Below the pieces are notes generated by a model. It searched no databases and had not been told where the DNA came from. It saw only the letters and a list, made by a program, of their open reading frames with translations. Source: Brevundimonas sp. SH203 (GTDB taxonomy: Bacteria; Pseudomonadota; Alphaproteobacteria; Caulobacterales; Caulobacteraceae). From it: a stretch of DNA of 64,000 bases. Below are positions 53,650 to 62,827 of the stretch, one piece after another. Numbering within the stretch: the first letter of the stretch is position 1; the number at the start of each line of letters is the position of its first letter. Where the stretch lies: contig NZ_BDMM01000008.1 in assembly GCF_002157625.1 (NCBI RefSeq), forward strand, positions 1 to 64,000. The letters run 5' to 3'. A program made the translations under genes and the position numbers.

Positions 53650-55080
53650 TCAGGCCGCGCCGAACGGATAGGGGCTGACCGACTTGGACCAGTCATCGAC
53701 CGCCAGGGGGCGGTCGATGGGGGCGGCGGCGCGCTCGGCGCAGGGGTGGCGGTGACACAGGCGGCAGGCGGGGCCAATGGGCGTCACGTCCGGGCTGTCG
53801 AGGTCCAGGCCTCGCGCATAGGCCAGGCGATGGGCGTGACGCAGTTCGCAGCCCAGACCCACGGCCAGGTCATGGCTCTCGCCATAGCCGTCGTGCCCCT
53901 GGCGCTCGACCGTGCGGGCGAAGGTGAACCAGCGATTGCCGTCCGGCGTCTCGATGATCTGGGTGACGATGCGGCCCGGCGTGCGGAAGGCCGAGTGCAG
54001 ACGCCAGCGCGGGCAGGCGCCGCCGAAACGCGAGAAGGGGAAGGCCCCGGCCGCATAGCGTTTGGAGATATTGCCCGCCTGGTCGACCCGCATCAGGAAG
54101 AACGGCACGCCCCGCGCGGTCGGGCGCGACAGGGTGGTCAGCCGGTGCGCCGCCTGCTCGTAGCTGACGCCGAACCGGGCCTGGAGACGGGCCAGATCGT
54201 AGCCGCCGTCCTCGGCCGCGCGCTGGAAGGCGGCGTAGGGCATCAGGACGGCGGCGGCCAGGGTGTTGGTCAGGGCGACCTTCAACAGGGCGCGTGTGGC
54301 GGCGTCAGGCGCTGAGGACGCCTCGACCATCTGATGCAGGGCCGGGCCGTGTTCGGCCAGGGCCAGTTGATAGGCGATGGCGAAGGCGCGGGACGACGGC
54401 CCCAGGGTGTCCGACAGCAGCAGGCGGCGGCGGTGCAGGTCGTATCGGCGTGTCCACTCCACCATGACCTCGGCCGGCAGGGTGCGGACGCCCAGATCAT
54501 GGCGGGCCGCCAGTCGCTGGCGTGCGGCGGGTTCGAACCCGTCGGCGTGGACGGGCGCCTCGGCCGTCAGGGCGTCGGCCAGCGCCTCGCCCATCTGGTC
54601 CAGTTCGGGGAAGTGATTGCCGCGCGACTGGATGTATTCGCGCACCCAGTCGGCCGGGCTGGATTCGACCAGACCCTCGCCGGTCTCGGCGGCGGCGCGG
54701 GCCCTGGCGCGGCCGTCGTCGAACGCCTGATAGAGACGCAACAGGGCGTCGGCGACGCCGGGGGCCTCTTCCAGCAGCTGCACCAACTCATGCCGGGGGG
54801 CGGACAGGCCCTTGAATAACGGGTCGGTCAGGATTTCGGCCAGGCGCGCTTCGTCGGCCGCGCCCGCCTGGTTCAGGCTGCGCAAATCGACGTCATAGGT
54901 GTCGGCCAGACGCAGTAGAAGCTGGGCCGACACGGGGCGCTGGTTGCGCTCTATGTGGTTGAGATAGCTGGGGGAAACGCCGAGGTCCGCCGCCATCGCC
55001 GTCTGGGTCAGCGACAGGTCGCGGCGCAACCGCTTAAGGCGCGCGCCAAGGAACAGTTTGCGATCGACCGCCGTATCCAT
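53650..55080 (-). CDS. ScfR-family regulator next to aceA (RamB-like)
   Basis: A 476-aa paralogue of the regulator at 26406-27830. The XRE helix-turn-helix is at about residues 9-62 with SPSYLNHIERNQRP, an acyl-CoA-linked central part with AIAYQLALAEHGP, and the C-terminal cysteine domain (FGGACPRWR, CRLCHRHPC). ScfR members include RamB, which controls glyoxylate-cycle genes. Divergence from isocitrate lyase fits that role. In the recognition helix three residues differ from PccR (S to N, Q to H, T to R). The ATG at 55080 is followed in frame by the conserved RKLFLGARLKRLRRD. Confidence 0.9.
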   Translation of the reverse strand: MDTAVDRKLFLGARLKRLRRDLSLTQTAMAADLGVSPSYLNHIERNQRPVSAQLLLRLADTYDVDLRSLNQAGAADEARLAEILTDPLFKGLSAPRHELVQLLEEAPGVADALLRLYQAFDDGRARARAAAETGEGLVESSPADWVREYIQSRGNHFPELDQMGEALADALTAEAPVHADGFEPAARQRLAARHDLGVRTLPAEVMVEWTRRYDLHRRRLLLSDTLGPSSRAFAIAYQLALAEHGPALHQMVEASSAPDAATRALLKVALTNTLAAAVLMPYAAFQRAAEDGGYDLARLQARFGVSYEQAAHRLTTLSRPTARGVPFFLMRVDQAGNISKRYAAGAFPFSRFGGACPRWRLHSAFRTPGRIVTQIIETPDGNRWFTFARTVERQGHDGYGESHDLAVGLGCELRHAHRLAYARGLDLDSPDVTPIGPACRLCHRHPCAERAAAPIDRPLAVDDWSKSVSPYPFGAA

Positions 55081-55090
55081 ATCGACAGGG

Positions 55091-55173
55091 TGTCATGATG
55101 TGACTGGCTGTGTAAAGTCACGTTGTGACATAGTGACTCCTATATCGGCGCTGGCGCTGTGTCATTCGTGACT
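55091..55173. promoter_or_regulatory. GTGACT / TGTCAT operator array, scfR-aceA
   Basis: GTGACT occurs at 55100, 55133 and 55168 (33 and 35 bp apart). TGTCAT stands at 55091 and 55160, each 2-3 nt before a GTGACT. AGTCAC at 55116 forms an inverted repeat with GTGACT at 55133, and a further GTGAC lies at 55125. The array occupies the divergent promoter region and contains no TTTGCAAA. Confidence 0.75.
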
Positions 55174-55237
55174 TAGGCGTGTTCTTGTCTGCGGGACGGC
55201 GGCTGCGGCCGCGCCCTTCGCAGAGACGAGTTCGACC

Positions 55238-56518
55238 ATGACCACCTTCGCCGATCTGGTTCCTTCGCCCGCCGGCCGCTTCGACGGCATCGAGCGCCCC
55301 TATACGCCGCAAGACGTCCTGCGCCTGCGCGGCTCGGTGCCCGTCACCCATACGCTGGCCGAACGTGGCGCGAACAGGCTGTGGGAGCTGCTGCATACTG
55401 AGCCCTTCATCAACGCCCTGGGCGCCGTCACTGGCAATCAGGCGATGCAGATGGTCCGTGCGGGTCTGAAGGCCATCTATCTGTCGGGCTGGCAGGTCGC
55501 GGCGGACGCCAATACGGCGGGCGCCATGTACCCCGACCAGTCGCTGTACCCGGCCAACGCCGCGCCGGAACTGTGCCGTCGCATCAACCGCACCCTACAG
55601 CGCGCCGATCAGATCGAGCACGCCGAGGGCGGGGCCAAGCGCGACTGGTTCGCCCCCATCGTCGCCGACGCCGAGGCCGGTTTCGGCGGGCCGCTGAACA
55701 GCTTCGAGATCATGAAGGCCTTCATCGAGGCGGGCGCCGCAGGCGTCCACTTCGAGGATCAGCTGGCGTCGGAGAAGAAGTGCGGACACCTGGGCGGCAA
55801 GGTCCTGATCCCGACCCAGGCGCATGAGCGCAATCTGGTCGCCGCGCGTCTGGCCGCCGACGTCATGGGCACCCCGACCCTCACGGTCGCCCGCACCGAC
55901 GCCGAGTCGGCCCAACTGATCACCTCGGACATCGACGAGCGCGACCAGCCCTTCATCGACCGCGAGAACCGCACGCCCGAAGGGTTCTTCCGCCTGAAGG
56001 AAGGCACGGGTCTGGACCACTGCATCGCGCGGGGCCTGTCCTACGCCAACATCGCCGACCTGTTGTGGTGGGAGACCAGCCACCCGGATCTGGACGACGC
56101 CAGGAAGTTCGCCGAGGCGATCCAGAAGAAGCATCCGGGCAAGCTGATGGCCTACAACTGCTCGCCGTCGTTCAACTGGGAGGCCAAGCTGGACAAGGCC
56201 ACCATCGCCAAGTTCCAGCGCGAACTGGGCGCCATGGGCTACAAGTTCCAGTTCGTGACCCTGGCCGGCTTCCACGCCCTGAACAACGCGATGTTCGAGC
56301 TGGCGGACGGCTATCGCGACAACGGCATGGCGGCCTATTCGGAGCTGCAGCAGCGCGAGTTCGCCAACGAGGCGCGCGGCTACACCGCCACCCGTCACCA
56401 GCGCGAAGTCGGCACCGGCTATTTCGATCAGGTCGCCACGGTCATCTCCAACGGCACGTCGTCCACGACCGCGCTGAAGGACTCGACCGAGACCGCCCAG
56501 TTCACCCACGCGGCTTAA
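55238..56518 (+). CDS. aceA: isocitrate lyase
   Basis: A 426-aa glyoxylate-cycle enzyme splitting isocitrate to glyoxylate and succinate. Motifs are [40 protein letters not shown]-like [14 protein letters not shown], the catalytic KKCGH in [23 protein letters not shown], and NCSPSFNW. It allows growth on acetate or fatty acids. It is divergent from an ScfR regulator with an operator array between. No malate synthase gene is in the window. Confidence 0.96.
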   Translation: MTTFADLVPSPAGRFDGIERPYTPQDVLRLRGSVPVTHTLAERGANRLWELLHTEPFINALGAVTGNQAMQMVRAGLKAIYLSGWQVAADANTAGAMYPDQSLYPANAAPELCRRINRTLQRADQIEHAEGGAKRDWFAPIVADAEAGFGGPLNSFEIMKAFIEAGAAGVHFEDQLASEKKCGHLGGKVLIPTQAHERNLVAARLAADVMGTPTLTVARTDAESAQLITSDIDERDQPFIDRENRTPEGFFRLKEGTGLDHCIARGLSYANIADLLWWETSHPDLDDARKFAEAIQKKHPGKLMAYNCSPSFNWEAKLDKATIAKFQRELGAMGYKFQFVTLAGFHALNNAMFELADGYRDNGMAAYSELQQREFANEARGYTATRHQREVGTGYFDQVATVISNGTSSTTALKDSTETAQFTHAA

Positions 56519-56539
56519 CCCAGGAAAGGAACCGCACCG

Positions 56540-56749
56540 ATGGAACCTCTGACCCGAACCGAAGCCATCATCGACTTCTGCCTGGCGCCTTTGGCGCTCG
56601 ACACCGGCACGGAAGCCGAGCGGGAGGTGCGCCGTCGCATGACGCACGTTCTGCGGACCTATCAGGCCAAGACCGCCGCACCTGTCGCCGTGGACTTCTC
56701 GTCCATGCCGTCGCAGGTCATCAACGAGGCGGCGCACGGCTACGAATAG
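56540..56749 (+). CDS. small conserved-looking ORF after aceA
   Basis: A 69-codon ORF with AGGAAAGGAA upstream, 21 bp after aceA and before a strong terminator, so it is probably the last gene of the aceA transcript. The product starts MEPLTRTEAIIDFCLAPLA and is soluble, with a basic central helix (REVRRRMTHVLRTYQAK). I do not recognise the family. Position suggests a role with isocitrate lyase, but nothing shows it. Confidence 0.6.
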   Translation: MEPLTRTEAIIDFCLAPLALDTGTEAEREVRRRMTHVLRTYQAKTAAPVAVDFSSMPSQVINEAAHGYE

Positions 56750-56765
56750 ATCGTCGCCAACAAAG

Positions 56766-56799
56766 AAGGCCCGCTCCGATCGCTCGGGGCGGGCCTTTC
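56766..56799. terminator. bidirectional rho-independent terminator
   Basis: A 14-bp stem from 56766-56779 with 56784-56797 (one T-G pair), TCGC loop, T run on the plus strand (CCTTTCG) and a CTTCTTTG tail on the minus strand. It ends both the aceA transcript and the convergent lipoprotein gene. Confidence 0.85.
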
Positions 56800-56820
56800 G
56801 TCGTTCTGGACCGGAAGGAC

Positions 56821-57957
56821 CTAGCGGGTGGTCGGGCCGGTGTTCAGCGATTGAGTGGTGGTGACGGCCGGTGTGGCGGCCGGGGCGGGCGTCTGAGCCG
56901 GAGCGACAGCCGCGACCGGGGTGCGGGCGGGGGCGCCGGTTTCCTGCGGATCGCCGACGATGATGGTGGTGATCTGGGTGGCCTCGGTGGTGCAGGTGGC
57001 CAGATCGCGCGTCACATGACGGCCCAGGCAGAAGATGTCCTCATAGCTGGGGCGCGAGGCGGCCAGGCACTGGAACAGCATCAGCTTGGACATGTTCAGG
57101 CAGAATTCGCTGTTCGGCTCGTGCGTCAGGGCCTCGGTGTTGACCCGCGCCTCGTCGCCGCCGGCGCCCAGGGCGCCCAGGGCTGCGATGGCCAGCGAAC
57201 GCACGACGGCGGGGGTGTAGGGCGGACCCTTGCGCGATGTTTCCAGCCCCAGGCCGGTTCCGCTGTTGGCGGCGGCGAACAGACGGGCCGATTCCTCGGC
57301 CGAGGGCAGCATATTGACCTCGGACAGGTGTTTGGCGCCCTCCAGCCGGACCTCACGGTTGGCGATCGGCGTAACGGCCCAGCGGCGGCGCGGATCGCTG
57401 CGGCCCTGGATCGTATAGGCGTCTTGTTCGATGCCCTCGGCGATGGCGCGCATAGCCACGGAATCCTTGCCGATGGTGCTGGCGATCAGGCCGGCGGCGG
57501 CGTCGGCGCCAGGCAGGGTGGCGGCATAGGCCGGGTCGGCGACGATCTGGGCCACCATCTGCTGGCGCTGGGTCGGGTCGATGGCGAACTGGCGCACCCC
57601 GGCGACGAACTCGGGCGACTGCATGGCGATGATGGCGCCATAGGCGATCAGGCCGCGCGACAGCTGTTCGGCGTCATAGGACGCGCCCTTGCGGATCGCC
57701 GCCTGGATCGATTCCGCATCGGGGAAGCCGCCCGGCTGGATGGTGCGGGCCTCGCGCAGGAAGGCCACGTAGATGGAGGCGGCCTCGGCCACGCCCTGGT
57801 TCAGCGACACGGGGGGCGGCTGGCGGGCGGCCAGTTCGGCCGCGAGGCGCTGAGCCTCCAGCTCGGCCTTGGACGGTCCGCTCTCGCAGCTGGCGAGTAT
57901 CATGGCGGCGACGAGGGCGACGGCGGAGACGCCGCGGCGCAGGGGGGCCGATTTCAT
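56821..57957 (-). CDS. lipoprotein of unknown function
   Basis: A 378-aa predicted lipoprotein with lipobox LASC (Cys24). The N-terminal part has a coiled-coil-prone stretch (KAELEAQRLAAELAARQ). The middle has SLNQGVAEAASIYVAFLREA and a long helical region. A cysteine-containing motif follows (EFCLNMSKLMLFQCLAAS, IFCLGRHV, DLATC). The C-terminus is an alanine/proline/threonine-rich tail. I do not recognise a domain. The four or five cysteines in SEFCLNM-SYEDIFC may form disulfides. GAGGATG precedes the ATG. It is divergent-tail to the aceA region and 83 bp downstream of prs on the same strand. Confidence 0.75.
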   Translation of the reverse strand: MKSAPLRRGVSAVALVAAMILASCESGPSKAELEAQRLAAELAARQPPPVSLNQGVAEAASIYVAFLREARTIQPGGFPDAESIQAAIRKGASYDAEQLSRGLIAYGAIIAMQSPEFVAGVRQFAIDPTQRQQMVAQIVADPAYAATLPGADAAAGLIASTIGKDSVAMRAIAEGIEQDAYTIQGRSDPRRRWAVTPIANREVRLEGAKHLSEVNMLPSAEESARLFAAANSGTGLGLETSRKGPPYTPAVVRSLAIAALGALGAGGDEARVNTEALTHEPNSEFCLNMSKLMLFQCLAASRPSYEDIFCLGRHVTRDLATCTTEATQITTIIVGDPQETGAPARTPVAAVAPAQTPAPAATPAVTTTQSLNTGPTTR

Positions 57958-58040
57958 TGGAACATCCTCAAGGCGATCACGCGCGCAAAAGCGCCAACAC
58001 TATGGGCGCTTATAAGGCGTTCCGTATGGTTACCCGAGGG

Positions 58041-58976
58041 TTAATCGAACAGTTTGGAGACCGATTCCTCGTTCGCGATCCGACGGATAGCTTCACCGAT
58101 CAGCGGAGCCACGGAAACCGCGCGGATTTTCGGGCAGTTCAAAACTTCGTGGGGTTGTTCGATAGAGTTGGTGATCACCAGCTCCTTCAGCGGGCCGTCG
58201 GTGATGCGCTGGACCGCCGGGCCGGACAGGACGCCGTGGCTGATGTAGGCCGACACCTCGGTCGCGCCCTGGGCGATCAGAGCCTTGGCGGCGTTGACCA
58301 GGGTGCCGCCCGAATCGACGATGTCGTCGAACAGGATGCAGCGGCGACCCTGGACATCGCCGATGATGTTCATGACCTCGCTCTCGCCCGCCTTGGGGCG
58401 GCGCTTGTCGACGATGGCCAGGTCGGCGTCCAGACGGCTGGCCAGGGCGCGGGCGCGCACCACGCCGCCCACGTCGGGCGAGACGATCATCAGGTCGTCG
58501 CCGCGGGCGTAGTTTTCCTTGATGTCCTGGGCCAGGACGGGCGTGGCGACCAGATTGTCGGTCGGAATGTCGAAGAAGCCCTGAATCTGGCCCGCATGCA
58601 GATCCATGGTCAGCACCCGGTCGGCGCCGGCGCGGGTGATCAGATTGGCCACCAGCTTGGCCGAGATCGGGGTGCGGCCGCCGGTCTTCCGATCCTGACG
58701 GGCGTAGCCGAAATAGGGCATGACGGCCGTGATCCGCCGCGCCGAGGCCCGGACCAGGGCGTCGGTGATGATCAGCAGCTCCATCAGGTTGTCGTTGGCC
58801 GGATAGGAGGTCGACTGCAGGATGAAGACATCCTCGCCCCGTACATTTTCCTCGATGACGGCGAAGACCTCGTTGTCGGCGAAACGCTTGACCTGGGCCT
58901 TGGTCAGGGGGGCGTCCAGGTGGTCGGCGATGGCCTGCGACAATGCGCGGTTGGAGTTGCCAGAGAGCAGCTTCAT
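58041..58976 (-). CDS. prs: ribose-phosphate pyrophosphokinase
   Basis: A 311-aa PRPP synthetase using ribose 5-phosphate and ATP for nucleotides, histidine and tryptophan. Motifs are [74 protein letters not shown] and the PRPP loop [14 protein letters not shown]. Length and motifs are of class I. AAAGGATGA precedes the ATG. Confidence 0.96.
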   Translation of the reverse strand: MKLLSGNSNRALSQAIADHLDAPLTKAQVKRFADNEVFAVIEENVRGEDVFILQSTSYPANDNLMELLIITDALVRASARRITAVMPYFGYARQDRKTGGRTPISAKLVANLITRAGADRVLTMDLHAGQIQGFFDIPTDNLVATPVLAQDIKENYARGDDLMIVSPDVGGVVRARALASRLDADLAIVDKRRPKAGESEVMNIIGDVQGRRCILFDDIVDSGGTLVNAAKALIAQGATEVSAYISHGVLSGPAVQRITDGPLKELVITNSIEQPHEVLNCPKIRAVSVAPLIGEAIRRIANEESVSKLFD

Positions 58977-59170
58977 CGGCCGGTCATCCTTTCGCCGTCA
59001 TCCGCCCCCCATGAACGGCGGTCGGTTGGCGCGCTCTTTACCAGCGGAGCCGGGCAGGGCAAGTCATATGCGGAGATTTCCTCGGCATGGCGCCGCTCGG
59101 TCTCGGGTGCTAGAGATCGCCGCCTTGGTTTCCGACGGAAGCGGTCCTATGACCGTGTCCTTCACACGTC

Positions 59171-60025
59171 ATGGGGTCGTCCTTGTCCGTTTCTAAGTTC
59201 CGTTCCGGCATGGTGCTGATGGCCGCGGCGCTCGCCGCCGTGACGATTTCCGGCTGCTCCGGCACAAAACGCCCCAAGCTCGCCTATGAAGAACGCCCGG
59301 TCGAGGCGCTCTACAACACCGGCTATGATCGCTTGCAGCAGCGGCGCTGGTCCGACGCGGTGGACTATTTCCAGGAAGTCGAACGTCAACATCCCTATTC
59401 GGACTGGGCGCGTCGTTCGATCCTGATGCAGATCTACGCCTACTATCAGAACAACAACTACGCCGACGCCATCGCGGCGGCGGATCGGTTCATCCAACTG
59501 TTCCCCGGCAATCCGTCGGCGGCCTACGCCTTCTACATGAAGGCGGTCTGCAACTTCGAACAGATCACCGATGTCGGTCGCGACCAGGGCTACGCCACCG
59601 CCGCCCTGGCCGGTCTGAAGGACGTGGCTCGCCGCTATCCCGGCACGCCCTACGCCTCGGACGCGGCCGTCAAGATCGACATGGTCAACGACCAGCTGGC
59701 CGGCAAGGAAATGAACATCGGCCGCTACTATCAGCGCGCCAACCAGCCGCTGGCCGCCCTGAACCGCTACAAGGCCGTCATCGCCAACCCCGACTATCAG
59801 CGCACCTCGCACACGCCGGAAGCCCTGTATCGTCTGGTCGAGGTGAACCTGCAGCTCGGGCTGAAGGAAGAGGCGACGCGCAACGGCGCCGTCCTGGGCT
59901 ACAACTATCCCGGCAGCCCCTGGTATTCCGAGGCCTACGCCCTGCTGACCGAAAACGGCCAGACGCCGGAGAAGGCGCCCGAGGCCAAGCGCGAAGGCTG
60001 GCTGAAGCGTCTCATTCCCGGCTGA
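59171..60025 (+). CDS. bamD: outer membrane assembly lipoprotein BamD
   Basis: A 284-aa lipoprotein of the BAM complex. Lipobox ISGC (Cys29). Tetratricopeptide-like repeats follow: LYNTGYDRLQQRRWSDAVDYFQEVERQHPYSDWA, then ANYADAIAAADRFIQLFPGNPSAAYAFYMKAVC. The family motif with several tyrosines is clear. It helps fold and insert outer-membrane beta barrels such as the receptors at 1758 and 4077. There is no clear ribosome site before 59171, but the start is set by the lipoprotein signal. recN follows by 87 bp. Confidence 0.94.
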   Translation: MGSSLSVSKFRSGMVLMAAALAAVTISGCSGTKRPKLAYEERPVEALYNTGYDRLQQRRWSDAVDYFQEVERQHPYSDWARRSILMQIYAYYQNNNYADAIAAADRFIQLFPGNPSAAYAFYMKAVCNFEQITDVGRDQGYATAALAGLKDVARRYPGTPYASDAAVKIDMVNDQLAGKEMNIGRYYQRANQPLAALNRYKAVIANPDYQRTSHTPEALYRLVEVNLQLGLKEEATRNGAVLGYNYPGSPWYSEAYALLTENGQTPEKAPEAKREGWLKRLIPG

Positions 60026-60112
60026 GGCATCTTCGCCTTTCTGGTCGCAATTCCTGATTTGTTCCTGAGCGGGCCGCGTTAGAATGACGGCGATGTCGAA
60101 TCGCGTGCGCCC

Positions 60113-61822
60113 ATGCTGACCGCCCTGTCCATTCGCGACGTTGTCCTGGTGGACGCGCTGGATCTCGACGTCGCGTCGGGGCTGACCGTGCTGACCGGCG
60201 AGACGGGGGCGGGCAAGTCGATCATTCTGGACGCGCTTGGCCTGGCGCTGGGTGGGCGTGGCGATGCGGGATTGGTGCGGCATGGCGCAAAGCAGGCGGT
60301 GGCGACGGCGGTGTTCTCGGCGCCTGACGATCCCGATCTGCTGGCCCTGATCGCCGACAAGGGTTTCGACGTCCAGCCGGGCGAGGATCTGATCCTGCGC
60401 CGGGTTCTGGGCGCGGACGGCCGCAGCCGCGCCTATGTCAACGACCAGCGTGCCGGGGTGACGGCCGTGCGCGAGATCGGCGCAGCCCTGGTCGAGGTTC
60501 ATGGCCAGCACGAGACGGTGGGCCTGCTGGACTGGCGCACCCATCGCGGGGCGCTGGACGCCTATGGCGGGCTACAGCCGCAGCTGTCGGCGGTGGCCGC
60601 CGCATCGACCAGGCTGAAGGCCGCAGAGGCCAAGCTGGCCGAACTGCAGGCCCAGGCCGCCGACGCCGCCGCGCGTCTGGAAGAGATCAGCCTGAACTTG
60701 GCCGAACTGGACGCCTTGGACCCGCGCGCCGATGAGGAGACGGAACTGGCCGGCGAACGGGCGCTGCTGGGCGCGGCGGAAAAGGCCATCGCCGACCTGG
60801 CCGACGCCCGCACGCAGCTGGGCGGCGACAAGCTGAGCCAGAAGCTGGGGGCGGCCCTTCGCGCCGTCGAACACGCGCGCCAGCGGGCCGGACAGGCGGG
60901 GGCCGAGGGGGATCATCCGGTCGTTCTGAAACTGTCCGCCGCCGTGGAGGCCATCGATCGCACCATGGTCGAGGCGGCCGAAGCCATCGCCGCCGTGGAC
61001 GCCGCCGCCGACGCCTTCGACTATGAGCCGGGGCGTCTGGACAAGGCGGAGGAGCGGCTGTTCGCCCTGCGTGCGGCGGCGCGAAAGCTGAACACCAGCG
61101 TCGACGCCCTGCCGAGCCTGCGTATCCGTCTGCGCGAACAACTGCGTCTGATCGAGGACGGCGAGGAGGCGCTGACCAATGCGGGCCGCGAGGCCGCGCA
61201 GGCGGCCGAAGCCTATGATCTGGCCGCCGAATTCCTGACCTCGGCGCGCGAGGCGGCGGCTGATCGGCTGACCGCCGCCGTCATGGGCGAACTGACGCCG
61301 CTGAAGCTGGAGCGGGCGCGGTTCCGCGTGGCGCTGGAGCGGATCGAGGGACGGCGCGGGCCGGAGGGGCTGGAAACCGTGCGGTTCCAGATCGCCACCA
61401 ACGCCGGAACCGATTTCGGCCCGCTGGACGCCATCGCCTCGGGTGGCGAACTGGCGCGCTTCGCCCTGGCCATGAAGGCGGCTTTGGCCAGCCGCGAGGA
61501 CATGCGCCAGCCGGTGATGATCTTCGACGAGGTGGATCAGGGGGTGGGCGGCGCAGTGGCCGAGGCCGTCGGATCGCGCCTGAAACGGCTGTCGACCGGC
61601 GCCCAGGTTCTGGTCGTGACCCACAGCCCCCAGGTCGCCGCGCGCGGTCACGCCCACTGGAAGGTCAAGAAGGCCGATGCGCCTTCCGAAACCGGCGTCA
61701 TGACCACCACCACCGTCGTCGCCCTGAATGATGAAGACCGCCAGGAGGAGATCGCCCGGATGCTGTCCGGCGCCGCCATCACCGACGAGGCCCGCGCAGC
61801 GGCGCGGGCGCTGATCGGCTGA
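60113..61822 (+). CDS. recN: DNA repair protein RecN
   Basis: A 569-aa SMC-like ATPase for double-strand break repair. Walker A is LTGETGAGKSIILDALGLALG. The central half is a coiled coil (for example AAEAKLAELQAQAADAAARLEEISLN). The signature is ASGGELARFALAMK and Walker B is PVMIFDEVDQGVGG. Length is typical. It follows bamD on the same strand. Confidence 0.95.
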   Translation: MLTALSIRDVVLVDALDLDVASGLTVLTGETGAGKSIILDALGLALGGRGDAGLVRHGAKQAVATAVFSAPDDPDLLALIADKGFDVQPGEDLILRRVLGADGRSRAYVNDQRAGVTAVREIGAALVEVHGQHETVGLLDWRTHRGALDAYGGLQPQLSAVAAASTRLKAAEAKLAELQAQAADAAARLEEISLNLAELDALDPRADEETELAGERALLGAAEKAIADLADARTQLGGDKLSQKLGAALRAVEHARQRAGQAGAEGDHPVVLKLSAAVEAIDRTMVEAAEAIAAVDAAADAFDYEPGRLDKAEERLFALRAAARKLNTSVDALPSLRIRLREQLRLIEDGEEALTNAGREAAQAAEAYDLAAEFLTSAREAAADRLTAAVMGELTPLKLERARFRVALERIEGRRGPEGLETVRFQIATNAGTDFGPLDAIASGGELARFALAMKAALASREDMRQPVMIFDEVDQGVGGAVAEAVGSRLKRLSTGAQVLVVTHSPQVAARGHAHWKVKKADAPSETGVMTTTTVVALNDEDRQEEIARMLSGAAITDEARAAARALIG

Positions 61823-61831
61823 TCGCCGGGT

Positions 61832-62737
61832 TCAGGCTCCGAGAATCCAGCCTTCTTCCTGCTCGACCTTCTCTATCAGTTCGGGCGTGGCGGTCTTGGG
61901 CGGCGCGAAGGCCTTGGCCAGGTCGTCGGCGTCGTCCATGCGGGCCAGGGCCTCGGCGGTGGTGCGAACCTGGGCCTGGTCCTTGAACTCGCCGGGTTCC
62001 AGCTTGGTGTCGAACATCGAGGGCCAGACCTCCACCATCAGGGCGGACAGCGGCTCGACGTCGTCGGGCGTCAGTTCGCGCCAGCCCGTGCCGAACGGCC
62101 AGACGGCGCCGGACGGCCCCAGGCTTTCCAGCAGGCGACGCACGGCGGGGATGCCGACCAGGGTCTGGCCGCCGACGGCGCCCGCGCCATGCATCTGCCA
62201 CACGCTCTTGGGCTGAAGCCGGCCCTTGCGAACCGCGTCCTCGGTGGCGCGGAACTCGGGGATGTCGGCGCCCGATCCTGCCGGCGGCTTGGTCGTGGTC
62301 AGCCAACGCTGGGCCTGTTTGGCCGGAGCGCCCCAGAAGGGCCAGGCCTCGTCGGTCATTAGCCGGTTCATCTTGGCCGCCACCTGATAGCGGTTGTTGG
62401 TGTTGTCGGCCTTGTCCACGATGTTGCCGGCGATGAATTTCCACATCGCCTGCCAGGGCGCGCCGTCCAGCTTCAGGCGCGCGGCTGTGCCGGCCGGGTA
62501 GCCGAAGTTGAAGTCCAGCCCGACCAGGACGCGGTCGCCGCGCTTCCTGTGATCGGCCAGGATGGAGGCCAGCAGGGCCTCGCCCTCGGCGCGCGTGGCG
62601 ACGTTGTGCGTCTCGGTATAGAGGCGGAAGCGCACGTCGCGCTTGGCCACGCCGATCCACAGCGACGTATCGCCCAGCTTCTTCGTTTCGGCGGCGGTCC
62701 AGTCGGCGACGACATAGGCGTCGAAAAGGCGGGCCAA
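61832..62737 (-). CDS. conserved hypothetical protein, DUF429-like fold possible
   Basis: A 301-aa soluble protein. It opens with an Asp-centred FDAYVVADWTAAETKKLGD and has VLVGLDFNFGYPAGTA, suggestive of an RNase H-like or DUF429 fold with acidic residues in the core, then a long helical part with NTNNRYQVAAKMNRLM and WPFGTGWREL. Similar alphaproteobacterial proteins carry unreliable names such as CbiG; I do not adopt them. The start is TTG at 62737 preceded by GAGGAGG at 5 nt, the second UUG start in this window with a strong site. The stop is 9 bp from recN's end (convergent). Confidence 0.65.
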   Translation of the reverse strand: MARLFDAYVVADWTAAETKKLGDTSLWIGVAKRDVRFRLYTETHNVATRAEGEALLASILADHRKRGDRVLVGLDFNFGYPAGTAARLKLDGAPWQAMWKFIAGNIVDKADNTNNRYQVAAKMNRLMTDEAWPFWGAPAKQAQRWLTTTKPPAGSGADIPEFRATEDAVRKGRLQPKSVWQMHGAGAVGGQTLVGIPAVRRLLESLGPSGAVWPFGTGWRELTPDDVEPLSALMVEVWPSMFDTKLEPGEFKDQAQVRTTAEALARMDDADDLAKAFAPPKTATPELIEKVEQEEGWILGA

Positions 62738-62827
62738 GGCGGCCTCCTCAGGTCAAAGGCGTGTCGGGATATGAGCGGGGGCTTCTACCGCCCCCCGGCG
62801 ACAATCGCAAAGGGGCCGATTGTCCTG

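Noticed and set aside
55573-55827. An 84-codon plus-strand ORF inside aceA
   Set aside because: Out-of-frame arginine-rich shadow of isocitrate lyase.
61832-62737. Calling the protein CbiG or another cobalamin biosynthesis enzyme
   Set aside because: No cobalamin gene lies nearby and the visible motifs do not match CbiG.
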